Assembly: GCF_019352895.1 (NCBI RefSeq)
Contig: NZ_JAAAFX010000014.1
Location: forward strand, 124,001 to 188,000
Source: Variovorax boronicumulans
GTDB taxonomy: Bacteria; Pseudomonadota; Gammaproteobacteria; Burkholderiales; Burkholderiaceae_C
DNA: 64,000 bases
Direction of reading: 5' to 3'
Part shown: one piece after another, positions 23,901 through 32,355 of the stretch
Layout of the letters: each line of letters begins with the position of its first letter
Position numbering within the stretch: position 1 is the first letter of the stretch
The notes under the pieces: generated by a model
Told to the model about the DNA's origin: nothing
Seen by the model: the letters and a program-made list of their open reading frames with translations, nothing else
The model's database searches: none
Position numbers and translations under genes: made by a program

Positions 23901-26003
23901 ATGATTCCCAGTTTCCGTCGCCACGCCATCGGCGTTGCCGTTCTTTCGCTCGCCGCTTTCGCGAGCGCTTCCCATGCACAGGCCCAGGGCGCTGCCCAGG
24001 TCCCATCCACTGACGCCTCGAACCTGCGCGAGATCACCGTCACCGGCAACCCGCTCGGCGCCAGCGCGCTGATCGCGCCCACCGACACGCTGCAGGGCGA
24101 TGCGCTGCTGCAGCGCGCGACCTCCACGCTGGGCGAGACGCTCAACAACATCCCGGGCGTGAGCAGCAGCTACTTCGGGCCCAACGCGAGCCGGCCCATC
24201 ATCCGCGGCCAGGACGGCGACCGCATCCGCATCCTGCAGAACGGCGGCAGCGCGCCCGACGCCTCGGCGCTGAGCTACGACCACGCGGTGCCGGTCGATG
24301 CGCTGGTGACCGAGCGCATCGAGGTGCTGCGCGGCCCCTCGGCGCTGCAGTACGGCGGCAGCGCGGTCGGCGGTGTGGTCAACGTGATCGACAACCGCAT
24401 CCCCAGCGAACCGCTCAACGGCTTCGGCGGCCGCGCCGACGCGGGCTATGCCAGCGGCAGCAAGGAGAAGAGCGGCGGCGTGGTGCTCGAAGGCGGCAAC
24501 GACCGCTACGCGCTGCACATCGACGCCTTCGACCGCCGCTCGGACGACGTGCGCGTGCCGATCGAGCTCGCCTGCGAGAAGCCCGGTTCGCCCGGCTTCG
24601 CGCGCCGCATCTGCAATTCGCAGAACAGCGCCCATGGTGGCGCGGTCGGCGGCTCGGTGTTCTTCGACCAGGGCTGGATCGGCGCCTCGGTCAGCACCTA
24701 CCGCAGCGACTACGGCACGGTGGCCGAGGATGACGTGACCATCGGCATGAAGTCCGACCGCTATGCGCTCGAAGGCGAATGGCGCCCGGGCGGCTTCTTC
24801 AGCAGCGTGCACGCCAAGATCAGCCACACCGACTACCGCCACACCGAGTTCGAGGGCGGCGAGCCTGGCACCACCTTCGCCAACAAGAGCAACGACATCC
24901 GCATCGAGGCGCGCCATCGCAAGATCGGCAATCTCGAGGGCCTGATTGGCTTCAGCAGCGAGACCGGCCGCTTCTCGGCCGACGGCGAGGAGGCCTTCGC
25001 GCCGCACAGCCGCACGCGCTCCAACGCGCTGTTCGTGCACGAGGAGCTCGGCACCGCGTGGGGCCGGCTGAGCTTCGGCGCGCGCACCGAGCAGGTCAAG
25101 GTCCAGTCCTTCGGCTACCCCGAAGACCCGTCCATCACCCGCTTCACCGTGGGCGAGCGCAGCTTCAACCCGCACAGCGCGGCCTTCGGCGCGCTGGTCG
25201 ACCTGGCGCCGCAATGGCAGCTGACCTCCAACCTGGCCTACACCGAGCGCGCGCCCAAGGACTACGAGCTGTTCGCCAACGGCCCGCACGTCGCGACCGC
25301 GGCCTGGGAGGTCGGTGATCCGTCGCTCAAGAAGGAGAAGTCGGTCGGCTTCGACATCGGCGCGCAGTGGAAGTCCGGCGCCAACAACGCGCGCGTGAAC
25401 GCCTACGTGACCCGCTTTCGCAACTACATCGGCCTGACCGCCACCGGCAACCAGCGGGACGGCGAGGGTGCGTTGGTGACGGACCCGAGCGCGGAAGACA
25501 CGCTGGCCGAGTACGTCTACGGCGGCGTGCGCGCGCGCTTCACCGGCCTCGAGGCCAGCGGCAACCTGCGCCTGCTGGGCACCGACGGCTTCGCCGGCAC
25601 CACCGCGGGATCGACGCTGGACCTGCAATGGCGCGGCGACCTGGTGCGCGCGACCAACACCGACACCGGCGAGCCGCTGCCGCGCATCTCGCCGGTGCGC
25701 GTGGGCGCCGCGCTGGCCTACGGCGACGGACCGTGGACCGCGCGCCTGGGCTTCGACCGCTACGCGGCGCAGAACCGCGTGCCGGCCGAAGGCGCACGCG
25801 CGACCGAGGCCTACACGCTGTGGAACGCGGCCCTGGCCTACCGCATGAAGGTGCAGGGCGCGAGCCTCACCTGGTATGCGCGGCTGGACAACCTGAGCAA
25901 CAAGCTGGCCTACAGCGCGACCTCGATCCTGACCACGACGGTCTACCCGGCTGCGCCGCTGCCCGGCCGCTCCGTGAAAGTCGGCCTGCGCGTCAACTTC
26001 TAA
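23901..26003 (+). CDS. ZnuD-like TonB-dependent outer membrane receptor 2
   Basis: This 700-residue receptor has a signal peptide MIPSFRRHAIGVAVLSLAAF, a TonB box LREITVTGN and a plug with GVSSSYFGPNASRPIIRGQD, DRIRILQNG and ERIEVLRGPSALQYGG. This plug pattern is that of the ZnuD-type zinc (and haem) receptor group. The barrel ends KVGLRVNF. A Cys pair in a loop (ELACEKPG and RRICNSQ) may form a disulfide, as in surface loops of such receptors. Zinc uptake is the best guess from family likeness and from other zinc genes in the window, but it is not proven. Confidence 0.85.
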   Translation: MIPSFRRHAIGVAVLSLAAFASASHAQAQGAAQVPSTDASNLREITVTGNPLGASALIAPTDTLQGDALLQRATSTLGETLNNIPGVSSSYFGPNASRPIIRGQDGDRIRILQNGGSAPDASALSYDHAVPVDALVTERIEVLRGPSALQYGGSAVGGVVNVIDNRIPSEPLNGFGGRADAGYASGSKEKSGGVVLEGGNDRYALHIDAFDRRSDDVRVPIELACEKPGSPGFARRICNSQNSAHGGAVGGSVFFDQGWIGASVSTYRSDYGTVAEDDVTIGMKSDRYALEGEWRPGGFFSSVHAKISHTDYRHTEFEGGEPGTTFANKSNDIRIEARHRKIGNLEGLIGFSSETGRFSADGEEAFAPHSRTRSNALFVHEELGTAWGRLSFGARTEQVKVQSFGYPEDPSITRFTVGERSFNPHSAAFGALVDLAPQWQLTSNLAYTERAPKDYELFANGPHVATAAWEVGDPSLKKEKSVGFDIGAQWKSGANNARVNAYVTRFRNYIGLTATGNQRDGEGALVTDPSAEDTLAEYVYGGVRARFTGLEASGNLRLLGTDGFAGTTAGSTLDLQWRGDLVRATNTDTGEPLPRISPVRVGAALAYGDGPWTARLGFDRYAAQNRVPAEGARATEAYTLWNAALAYRMKVQGASLTWYARLDNLSNKLAYSATSILTTTVYPAAPLPGRSVKVGLRVNF

Positions 26004-26019
26004 AGCGCTGACCTGAATG

Positions 26020-26051
26020 CACCGCGGCGAGCCGCTATGCTCGCCGCGGTG
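26020..26051 (+). terminator. 12-bp perfect hairpin between receptor 2 and the AEC gene
   Basis: CACCGCGGCGAG (26020-26031) and CTCGCCGCGGTG (26040-26051) form a perfect 12-bp stem with an 8-base loop, 17 bases after the receptor stop. There is no T-run, so it is not a classic intrinsic terminator. It encloses the TATGCT box and touches the proposed GTG start of the next gene, so it could end the receptor mRNA, protect its 3' end, or affect AEC expression. Confidence 0.5.
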
Positions 26052-26996
26052 AATTCACCTGTCGCTTCCGCCCTGCTGCCCGTCGTCCTTCTCATCGCCG
26101 CGGGCTATCTTGCCGGGCACCGTCGCTGGGTCGGGGCCCACGCGGTCAAGGACCTCTCCAACCTGATCTTCCTGCTGCTCGCGCCCGCGCTGCTGTTCCG
26201 CTCGATGAGCGCGGTGCACTTCGAGCAGCTGAGCCTGAAGCCCGTGGCCGCGTATTTCATCGGCGCGGGCATCATCTTCATCGGCACGCTGCTGTGGCGC
26301 GGACTCAACCGCACGGCGGCGGTGCTGGCCATCGCGAGCACCTTCAGCAACACCGTGATCATCGGCGTCGCGCTGGTCGACCTGGCCTACGGGCCCGACG
26401 GCCTGGTGGTGCTGCTCACGCTGGTCTCGCTGCATTCGCTGGTGCTGATCACCAGTGCCACCGTGCTGATCGAGCTCATGGTGGCGCGCGAGCATGCGGC
26501 CTCGAACGGCCGGCAACGGCACCACCTGCTGCGCACCGTGGGGCGCGCGCTGCGCAATTCGATCTTCCATCCGGTGCCGCTGCCGATCATCGCGGGCCTG
26601 CTGTATGCGCAGACCGGCTGGGGCATTCCAGCCGTCATCGACAAGCCGCTGATGCTGCTGGGCCAGGCCTTCAGCCCGGTGGCGCTGGTGCTGGTGGGCG
26701 TCACGCTGGCGCTCACGCCGGTCGGCACCCACCTGCGCGACGCCTTCACCATGGCGCTGGTCAAGAACGTGGTGCACCCGCTGCTCGTGCTGGGCACGGG
26801 CTGGCTGCTGGGCGTGCGCGGCCTGCCGCTGACGGTGATGGTGGTGGCCGCGGCCATGCCCATCGGCGCCAACGCCTTCCTGTTCTCGCAGCGCTACAAG
26901 GTGGCCGAAGAACTGGTGACGGCCAGCGTGGTGGTGTCGACCGTGCTGGCGCTGCTCACGCTGAGCGCCGCGATGGCGCTGATGGCCCGCTTCTAG
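26049..26996 (+). CDS. AEC-family (auxin efflux carrier-like) permease
   Basis: This 315-residue membrane protein with about ten helices belongs to the AEC group, which exports organic acids or amino acids. Motifs include IAAGYLAGHRRWVG at the start, LLAPALLFRSM, and VVAAAMPIGANAFLFSQRY near the end. I prefer GTG 26049 over ATG 26037: the upstream ATG lies inside a TATGCT box that looks like a -10 seven bases before the GTG, and MNSPVASALLP is a normal family start. It is convergent with guaC. Confidence 0.85.
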   Translation: MNSPVASALLPVVLLIAAGYLAGHRRWVGAHAVKDLSNLIFLLLAPALLFRSMSAVHFEQLSLKPVAAYFIGAGIIFIGTLLWRGLNRTAAVLAIASTFSNTVIIGVALVDLAYGPDGLVVLLTLVSLHSLVLITSATVLIELMVAREHAASNGRQRHHLLRTVGRALRNSIFHPVPLPIIAGLLYAQTGWGIPAVIDKPLMLLGQAFSPVALVLVGVTLALTPVGTHLRDAFTMALVKNVVHPLLVLGTGWLLGVRGLPLTVMVVAAAMPIGANAFLFSQRYKVAEELVTASVVVSTVLALLTLSAAMALMARF

Positions 26997-27009
26997 GCGG
27001 GCCGGGGCC

Positions 27010-27987
27010 TCACATCAGCAGGTGTTCGCCGGCGTTGTCGCCGCCCAGCGTGACGTAGTTGACCTTGCGGATGTCCATCAGCGCCTTGCCGCCGGCATAG
27101 CTGATGGAGCTCTGCACGTCCTGCTCCATCTCGATCAGCGTGTCGGCCAGCTTGCCCTTGATCGGTTCGAGGATGCGCTTGCCTTCGACGTGCTTGTACT
27201 CGCCCTTGTTGAAGTCGCTGGCCGAGCCGTAGTACTCCTTGAACAGCACGCCGTCGACGTCGACCGTCTTGCCCGGCGATTCCTCGTGGCCCGCGAACAG
27301 CGAGCCGATCATCACCATCGATGCGCCGAAGCGGATGCTCTTGGCGATGTCGCCGTGGTCGCGGATGCCGCCGTCGGCAATGATGGGCTTGGTCGCCACG
27401 CGGGCGCACCACTTGAGCGCGCTGAGCTGCCAGCCGCCCGTGCCGAAGCCCGTCTTGAGCTTGGTGATGCAGACCTTGCCCGGGCCGATGCCGACCTTGG
27501 TCGCGTCGGCGCCCCAGTTTTCCAGGTCGATGATGGCTTCGGGCGTGCCCACGTTGCCGGCGATCACGAAGGACTTGGGCAGCTTGGCCTTGAGGTAGCC
27601 GATCATGTTCTTCACCGTGTCGGCATGGCCGTGCGCGATGTCGATGGTGATGTACTCGGGCGTCAGGCCGGCCGCGGCCAGCTGGTCGACGGTGTCGTAG
27701 TCGGCCTTCTTCACGCCCAGCGAGATCGAGGCGAACACGTCCTTGGCCTGCATGTCCTTGACGAACTGCACGTTGTCCAGGTCGAAGCGGTGCATCACGT
27801 AGAAGTAGCCGTTCTGCGCCAGCCAGAGGCTGATGGTCTCGTCCACCACCGTCTTCATGTTGGCCGGCACCACCGGCAGGCGGAACTTGCGTCCGCCCAG
27901 CGTCACGCCGGCGTCGCATTCCGAGCGGCTTTCCACGCGGCACTTGCGCGGCAGCAGCAGGATGTTGTCGTAGTCGAAAATTTGCAT
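27010..27987 (-). CDS. guaC: GMP reductase
   Basis: This 325-residue enzyme of the IMPDH/GMPR barrel converts GMP to IMP with NADPH in purine salvage. The catalytic Cys173 is in GIGPGKVCITKLKTGFG; FASISLGVK and IADGGIRDHGDIAKS are also typical. It lacks CBS domains, as expected for GuaC of this short form. The ATG at 27987 (MQIFDYDNILLLPRK) lies 12 bases after CAGGAG. It is preceded by a long structured leader and an intrinsic terminator, suggesting control after transcription starts. Confidence 0.93.
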   Translation of the reverse strand: MQIFDYDNILLLPRKCRVESRSECDAGVTLGGRKFRLPVVPANMKTVVDETISLWLAQNGYFYVMHRFDLDNVQFVKDMQAKDVFASISLGVKKADYDTVDQLAAAGLTPEYITIDIAHGHADTVKNMIGYLKAKLPKSFVIAGNVGTPEAIIDLENWGADATKVGIGPGKVCITKLKTGFGTGGWQLSALKWCARVATKPIIADGGIRDHGDIAKSIRFGASMVMIGSLFAGHEESPGKTVDVDGVLFKEYYGSASDFNKGEYKHVEGKRILEPIKGKLADTLIEMEQDVQSSISYAGGKALMDIRKVNYVTLGGDNAGEHLLM

Positions 27988-28053
27988 GATGAGACCAAGC
28001 TCCTGTGAAGGGTTCGCCGACGGGAATTCCCTGTCGGCGTGGGCGCTTGGTCT
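27988..28053 (-). promoter_or_regulatory. Structured guaC 5' leader
   Basis: On the mRNA strand a 9-bp stem pairs AGACCAAGC (28045-28053) with GCTTGGTCT (27992-28000). Inside it lies a second stem, CGCCGAC (28033-28039) with GTCGGCG (28015-28021), capped by GGGAATTCCC. The 3' side of the outer stem lies between the Shine-Dalgarno CAGGAG and the ATG, so folding should occlude the start region. A purine-responsive or protein-bound translational switch is inferred; no known riboswitch class is recognised. Confidence 0.5.
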
Positions 28054-28083
28054 TGGCCGGTTCCGTCGCTGCGAAAGCAGGCG

Positions 28084-28118
28084 AAAAAAAACCGGGCGAC
28101 AAGAATCTTGGGCCCGGT
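28084..28118 (-). terminator. Intrinsic terminator between ompW and guaC
   Basis: On the minus strand ACCGGGC and GCCCGGT form a 7-bp stem, with CAAG/CTTG pairing possible in the loop, followed directly by eight Ts. It lies 89 bases after the ompW stop and about 97 before the guaC start. It may end ompW transcription. A TAGAAT box just upstream raises the alternative that it sits in the guaC leader as an attenuator. Confidence 0.85.
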
Positions 28119-28206
28119 GATTGATTCTAGGGGAGCGGGCGCGCACGGGTCAGTCGGCTTTTCATATAGACCTTATTTTTCGTGCCGCTTCTGCGACGCC
28201 CGGCCC

Positions 28207-28872
28207 TCAGAAGCGGTAGCCGATGCCCACGCCGATCAGCAGCGGGTCGACCTTCACCGTCGACAGCTTGGTGCCGTTCAAGCTCACGTCGGTGCGGATC
28301 TGCACCTTCTTGACGTCGAAGTTCAGGAACACGTTCTTCGCGATCGCGATGTCCACGCCCGCGCCCAGGGCCAGCCCGAAGCTGTGGTGCTCCAGGTCCA
28401 GCCGGCCGACCGAGGGCACGGCCAGGTTCACCGAGCCGATGCGCGTGTAGTTCAGGCCGATGCCCGCGTAGGGGCGCACGGTGCCGTCGGGGATGAAGTG
28501 GTACTGCAGCATCAGCGAGGGCGGCAGGTGCTTGAAGCTGCCGATGTCGACCGGGCCGCCCAGCGCGCTCTGCGTGATCGTGACGCGCTGCTTCTGCGGC
28601 ACCGTCAGCACCAGCTCGGCGGCGATGTGGGGCGTGAAGAAGTAGGTGACGTCGATCTCGGGGATCGTCTTGTCGTTGACGTGGATCGCATCGGCCGGCA
28701 CCGCCAGCGCGCCGATCGCGTCGGAATGGTTGGCCGTGTCGAGGCGCACGGCACGCGCGCGCAGCAGCCAGTTGCCCTGGGCTTCCTGCGCGGCGGCGGG
28801 CAGGGCGCAGGCGGCGCCCAGGGCGCCGAGGAGGGCGCCGATCCAGGCGCGCGTGAGCAGGTTCTTCTTCAT
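28207..28872 (-). CDS. ompW: OmpW-family outer membrane protein
   Basis: This 221-residue eight-stranded beta-barrel has a signal peptide (MKKNLLTRAWIGALLGALGA). Family motifs include NWLLRARAV, PEIDVTYFFTPHIAAELVL, LPPSLMLQYHF, RPYAGIGLNYT and the C-terminal GVGIGYRF. OmpW forms a hydrophobic channel in the outer membrane and is commonly induced under low oxygen. An FNR/ANR-like box lies about 80 bases upstream. It is divergent from uvrD and followed by a terminator. Confidence 0.93.
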   Translation of the reverse strand: MKKNLLTRAWIGALLGALGAACALPAAAQEAQGNWLLRARAVRLDTANHSDAIGALAVPADAIHVNDKTIPEIDVTYFFTPHIAAELVLTVPQKQRVTITQSALGGPVDIGSFKHLPPSLMLQYHFIPDGTVRPYAGIGLNYTRIGSVNLAVPSVGRLDLEHHSFGLALGAGVDIAIAKNVFLNFDVKKVQIRTDVSLNGTKLSTVKVDPLLIGVGIGYRF

Positions 28873-28952
28873 GGTCGGGGACTCCGTTGCGGGCCGCGCA
28901 GGGGACGCGCGGCAACTGGAAGCCAGTGTCCGGAAGCTGCGTCTTTCTGTCC

Positions 28953-28966
28953 TTGATCCAGGGCAA
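28953..28966. promoter_or_regulatory. FNR/ANR-like box
   Basis: TTGATCCAGGGCAA fits TTGAT-N4-ATCAA at eight of ten positions. It lies in the 142-base ompW/uvrD gap with its centre 87 bases before the ompW ATG. OmpW genes of Proteobacteria are known FNR/ANR targets. Activation of ompW is more likely than an effect on uvrD, whose start is 49 bases on the other side. Confidence 0.65.
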
Positions 28967-29014
28967 GCATCGTTCGCCGACGCATTCCGGGCCCGGCGTT
29001 CCTACAATGCCGGG

Positions 29015-31420
29015 ATGTCTCTTTTCGGCTCGCACGACGCTTTCGACGGCGCCCCCCCTTCCCCAGCGGCCGCCTCGCCCCTGCTCCACAACCTCAATGC
29101 CGAACAACTCGCCGCGGTCACGCTGCCCGAGGGCAATGCGCTGATCCTGGCCGGTGCCGGTTCGGGCAAGACCCGGGTGCTCACCACCCGCATCGCCTGG
29201 TTGCTGCAGACCGGGCAGGTGACGCCGGGCGGCATCCTGGCCGTGACCTTCACCAACAAGGCGGCCAAGGAAATGGTCACGCGGCTGACCGCGATGCTGC
29301 CGATCAACGCGCGCGGCATGTGGATCGGCACCTTCCACGGCCTGTGCAACCGCTTCCTGCGCGCGCACTGGAAGCTGGCCAACCTGCCGTCCACCTTCCA
29401 GATCCTCGACACCCAGGACCAGCTGTCGGCCATCAAGCGGCTGATGAAGCAGTTCAACGTCGACGACGAGCGCTTTCCGGCCAAGCAGACCCAGTGGTTC
29501 ATCTCGGGCGCCAAGGAAGAGGGCAAGCGCCCGGGCGACGTCGAGGTGCGCAGCGAGGAAGACCGCAAGAAGGTCGAGATCTACGAGCTCTATGAGGCGC
29601 AATGCCAGCGCGAGGGCGTGGTCGACTTCAGCGAGCTGATGCTGCGCAGCTATGAGCTGCTGCGCGACAACGACCCGATCCGCGAGCACTACCAGCGGCG
29701 CTTCCGCCACATCCTGATCGACGAGTTCCAGGACACCAACCGGCTGCAGTACGCGTGGATCAAGATGCTCTCGGGCGCCACGGTCGACGGCCGCTTCGTG
29801 CCCGGCAGCAACAGCGTGATCGCGGTGGGCGACGACGACCAGAGCATCTACGCCTTTCGCGGTGCGCGCGTGGGCAACATGGCCGACTTCGTGCGCGAGT
29901 TCGATGTGTCGCGCCAGATCAAGCTGGAGCAGAACTACCGCAGCTACAGCAACATCCTCGACTCGGCCAACGCGCTGATCGGCCACAACACCAAGCGCCT
30001 GGGCAAGAACCTGCGCACCGAGCAGGGCCCGGGCGAGCCGGTGCGGGTCTACGAATCGACCAGCGACTTCGCCGAGGCGCAGTGGATGGTCGAGGAGATG
30101 CGCCAGCTGGTGCGCGACGGCATCGACCGCAAGGAGATGGCCGTGCTCTACCGCAGCAATGCGCAGAGCCGGGTGATCGAGACCGCGTTGTTCAATGCCT
30201 CGGTGCCCTACCGCGTGTACGGCGGCCTGCGCTTCTTCGAGCGCGCCGAGATCAAGCATGCGCTGGGCTACCTGCGGCTGCTGGAGAACAAGGACGACGA
30301 CACCAGCTTCCTGCGCATCGTCAACTTCCCGCCACGCGGCATCGGCGCGCGCAGCATTGAGCTGCTGCAGGACGCGGCGCGCGCGGCCGGCCACTCGCTG
30401 CACGACGCGGTGAGTGCGGTCGGCGGCAAGGCCGGCGCCAACCTGTCGGCCTTCGTCGCCAGGATCGACGTGCTGCGCGAGCAGACCGTGGGCATCTCGC
30501 TGCGCGAGATCATCGAGCTGGTGCTCGACCACAGCGGCCTGATCGAGCACTACAAGGCCGACCGGGAAGGCGCCGACCGGGTGGAGAACCTGGAGGAACT
30601 CGTGAACGCGGCCGAGAGCTTCGTCACGCAGGAGGGCTTCGGCCGCGACGCCGTGGCGCTGCCGGTCGACGAACTGCGCCAGTCGCCCGCGAGCCAGGGG
30701 CTGGACCCGAACCTGCCGGTCCTCGACGAACCGCTGGCCCCCGACGCCGAGACCGGCGAGACGCTGAGCCCGCTCGCGGCCTTCCTCACGCATGCGGCGC
30801 TGGAATCGGGCGACAACCAGGCGCAGGCCGGCCAGGACGCGGTGCAGCTCATGACCGTGCACGCGGCCAAGGGCCTGGAGTTCGACTGCGTGTTCATCAC
30901 CGGCATGGAAGAGGGCCTGTTCCCGCACGAGAACTCGATGAGCGACCACGACGGCCTCGAGGAAGAGCGCCGCCTGATGTACGTGGCCATCACGCGCGCA
31001 CGCCAGCGCCTGTACCTGAGCCATTCGCAGACCCGCATGCTGCACGGCCAGACCCGCTACAACCTCAAGAGCCGCTTCTACGACGAACTGCCCGAAGCCG
31101 CGCTCAAGTGGCTCACGCCCAAGAACCAGGGCTTCAAGCCCTCGGCCTTCGGCTACGGCGGCGGCTACGGCAGCACGCGCGCCGGCACCGGCGGCGGCGG
31201 CTTCAGCCCCGACGCCTTCGCCAGCCCGCCCGTCCCGCCGCAGAAAGCCGCCCCCTCGCATGGCCTGCGCTCGGGCATGCAGGTGTTCCACAACAAATTC
31301 GGCGAAGGCACGGTGCTGGCACTGGAAGGCAGCGGCGACGACGCCCGTGCCCAGATCAACTTCCCGCGGCACGGGGTGAAGTGGCTGGCGCTGTCGGTGG
31401 CGAAGCTCACGCCGGTCTGA
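29015..31420 (+). CDS. uvrD: ATP-dependent DNA helicase UvrD/PcrA type
   Basis: This 801-residue SF1 helicase unwinds DNA 3' to 5' in nucleotide-excision and mismatch repair. The motifs are in order: Q-motif region LNAEQLAAVTLPEGNALI, Walker A AGAGSGKTRVL near residue 46, Walker B LIDEFQDTNRLQ, VGDDDQSIYAFRGA, QNYRS, and the C-terminal MTVHAAKGLEFD and YVAITRARQRLYLSHS. The Gly-rich linker and the Tudor-like end (VFHNKFGEGTVL) complete the family. A TACAAT box ends six bases before the ATG. Confidence 0.96.
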   Translation: MSLFGSHDAFDGAPPSPAAASPLLHNLNAEQLAAVTLPEGNALILAGAGSGKTRVLTTRIAWLLQTGQVTPGGILAVTFTNKAAKEMVTRLTAMLPINARGMWIGTFHGLCNRFLRAHWKLANLPSTFQILDTQDQLSAIKRLMKQFNVDDERFPAKQTQWFISGAKEEGKRPGDVEVRSEEDRKKVEIYELYEAQCQREGVVDFSELMLRSYELLRDNDPIREHYQRRFRHILIDEFQDTNRLQYAWIKMLSGATVDGRFVPGSNSVIAVGDDDQSIYAFRGARVGNMADFVREFDVSRQIKLEQNYRSYSNILDSANALIGHNTKRLGKNLRTEQGPGEPVRVYESTSDFAEAQWMVEEMRQLVRDGIDRKEMAVLYRSNAQSRVIETALFNASVPYRVYGGLRFFERAEIKHALGYLRLLENKDDDTSFLRIVNFPPRGIGARSIELLQDAARAAGHSLHDAVSAVGGKAGANLSAFVARIDVLREQTVGISLREIIELVLDHSGLIEHYKADREGADRVENLEELVNAAESFVTQEGFGRDAVALPVDELRQSPASQGLDPNLPVLDEPLAPDAETGETLSPLAAFLTHAALESGDNQAQAGQDAVQLMTVHAAKGLEFDCVFITGMEEGLFPHENSMSDHDGLEEERRLMYVAITRARQRLYLSHSQTRMLHGQTRYNLKSRFYDELPEAALKWLTPKNQGFKPSAFGYGGGYGSTRAGTGGGGFSPDAFASPPVPPQKAAPSHGLRSGMQVFHNKFGEGTVLALEGSGDDARAQINFPRHGVKWLALSVAKLTPV

Positions 31421-31452
31421 TCAGCCAGCGCTGCCGGCGCACTCTTTTCCAG

Positions 31453-31557
31453 GGACACCGCGGAACCGGCTCTGCCGGGCCGCCGGTGTCGCTCCCCTGA
31501 ACGGGGGGAAGGACGCAGCCACACGAAGTGGGCAAGTCCTCCGGGGGGTCAGTCAAT
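31453..31557. repeat. Dispersed GC-rich intergenic repeat
   Basis: The spacer between uvrD and the BPSS1780 gene carries GACACCG (31454-31460) pairing with CGGTGTC (31484-31490) around an inner CCGGC-TCT-GCCGG stem. A second hairpin CCCCT-GAAC-GGGGG follows. From memory this resembles non-coding elements repeated in Comamonadaceae genomes. It may also serve as a bidirectional terminator for the two convergent genes. Confidence 0.55.
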
Positions 31558-32340
31558 AAAGCTATCGCGGAAGGTGAACCACGTGCTCGTGAAGAACATC
31601 GACGCCATCACCAGCGCCCCGCCCACCATCAGCGCACCGCCGGCGGCGGCCGCGCCGCCGCCGACCAGCGCCGCGAACAGCGTGGCCACCAGGCTCAGCA
31701 CGATGCCGGAAAGGATGAAGACGCCGATCCAGGTCATGCCGAAGACGAACATCGCGCCGAAATTCCGGAAGCAGGCGATGAAGCTGAAGAACAGGCTCTT
31801 GGTCGGCGGCACGCCGTGCCAGTGCACCAGCGCCGGCGCATGCCAGAAGGCCAGCGACAGCGGCAGGTACAGCGCCATGGCGATCCACAGCGCGGCCTGG
31901 AACGAGCCCGACTCGGCCATTTCGCGGCTCACGGTCTCGCCCATCAGGTAGACCCGTGCGAACTGGCCGCCGTCGGCCAGCGCCGACACGCCCATCACCA
32001 GCAGGAACAGCACCGCATAGAGCGCGCCCAGCACCAGCATCGGGCGGATGCCGCTGCGGGCGGCGTTCAGCGCGGCCAGCAGCACGGCGGCAGCCGGCGG
32101 CTTCTGGCCCGGCTCGGCCTTGGCGGCTTCGGCGCTGGCGGCCATCAGGCCCAGCGTCATGGTGGGCAGCAGCATCAGCGCGATGGCGGTGCCGACCAGC
32201 GGCAACTGCGAGGCGATCGACACCATCGCCATGAAGAAGAAGAACAGCGAGGCGAAGGCCAGCGGCCGCTTGGTGAAGGTCTGCAGCCCGCTGCGGACCC
32301 AGGTCGCACCCGTGCGGGCCGGCACTATGTTGAGTTTCAT
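31549..32340 (-). CDS. BPSS1780-family membrane protein
   Basis: This 263-residue integral membrane protein has about six hydrophobic segments. The start MKLNIVPARTGATWVRSGLQ and the end FFTSTWFTFRDSFID are characteristic of the BPSS1780 family of Betaproteobacteria. Function is unknown. It lies 15 bases downstream of thrB and is probably co-transcribed with it and the DUF2782 gene. Confidence 0.87.
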   Translation of the reverse strand: MKLNIVPARTGATWVRSGLQTFTKRPLAFASLFFFFMAMVSIASQLPLVGTAIALMLLPTMTLGLMAASAEAAKAEPGQKPPAAAVLLAALNAARSGIRPMLVLGALYAVLFLLVMGVSALADGGQFARVYLMGETVSREMAESGSFQAALWIAMALYLPLSLAFWHAPALVHWHGVPPTKSLFFSFIACFRNFGAMFVFGMTWIGVFILSGIVLSLVATLFAALVGGGAAAAGGALMVGGALVMASMFFTSTWFTFRDSFID

Positions 32341-32355
32341 CGAATCCGTTCTTCT

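Noticed and set aside
26037..26039. ATG as the AEC start codon
   Set aside because: It lies inside a TATGCT box and a hairpin loop. GTG 26049 gives the normal family N-terminus and fits the spacing seen at other genes.
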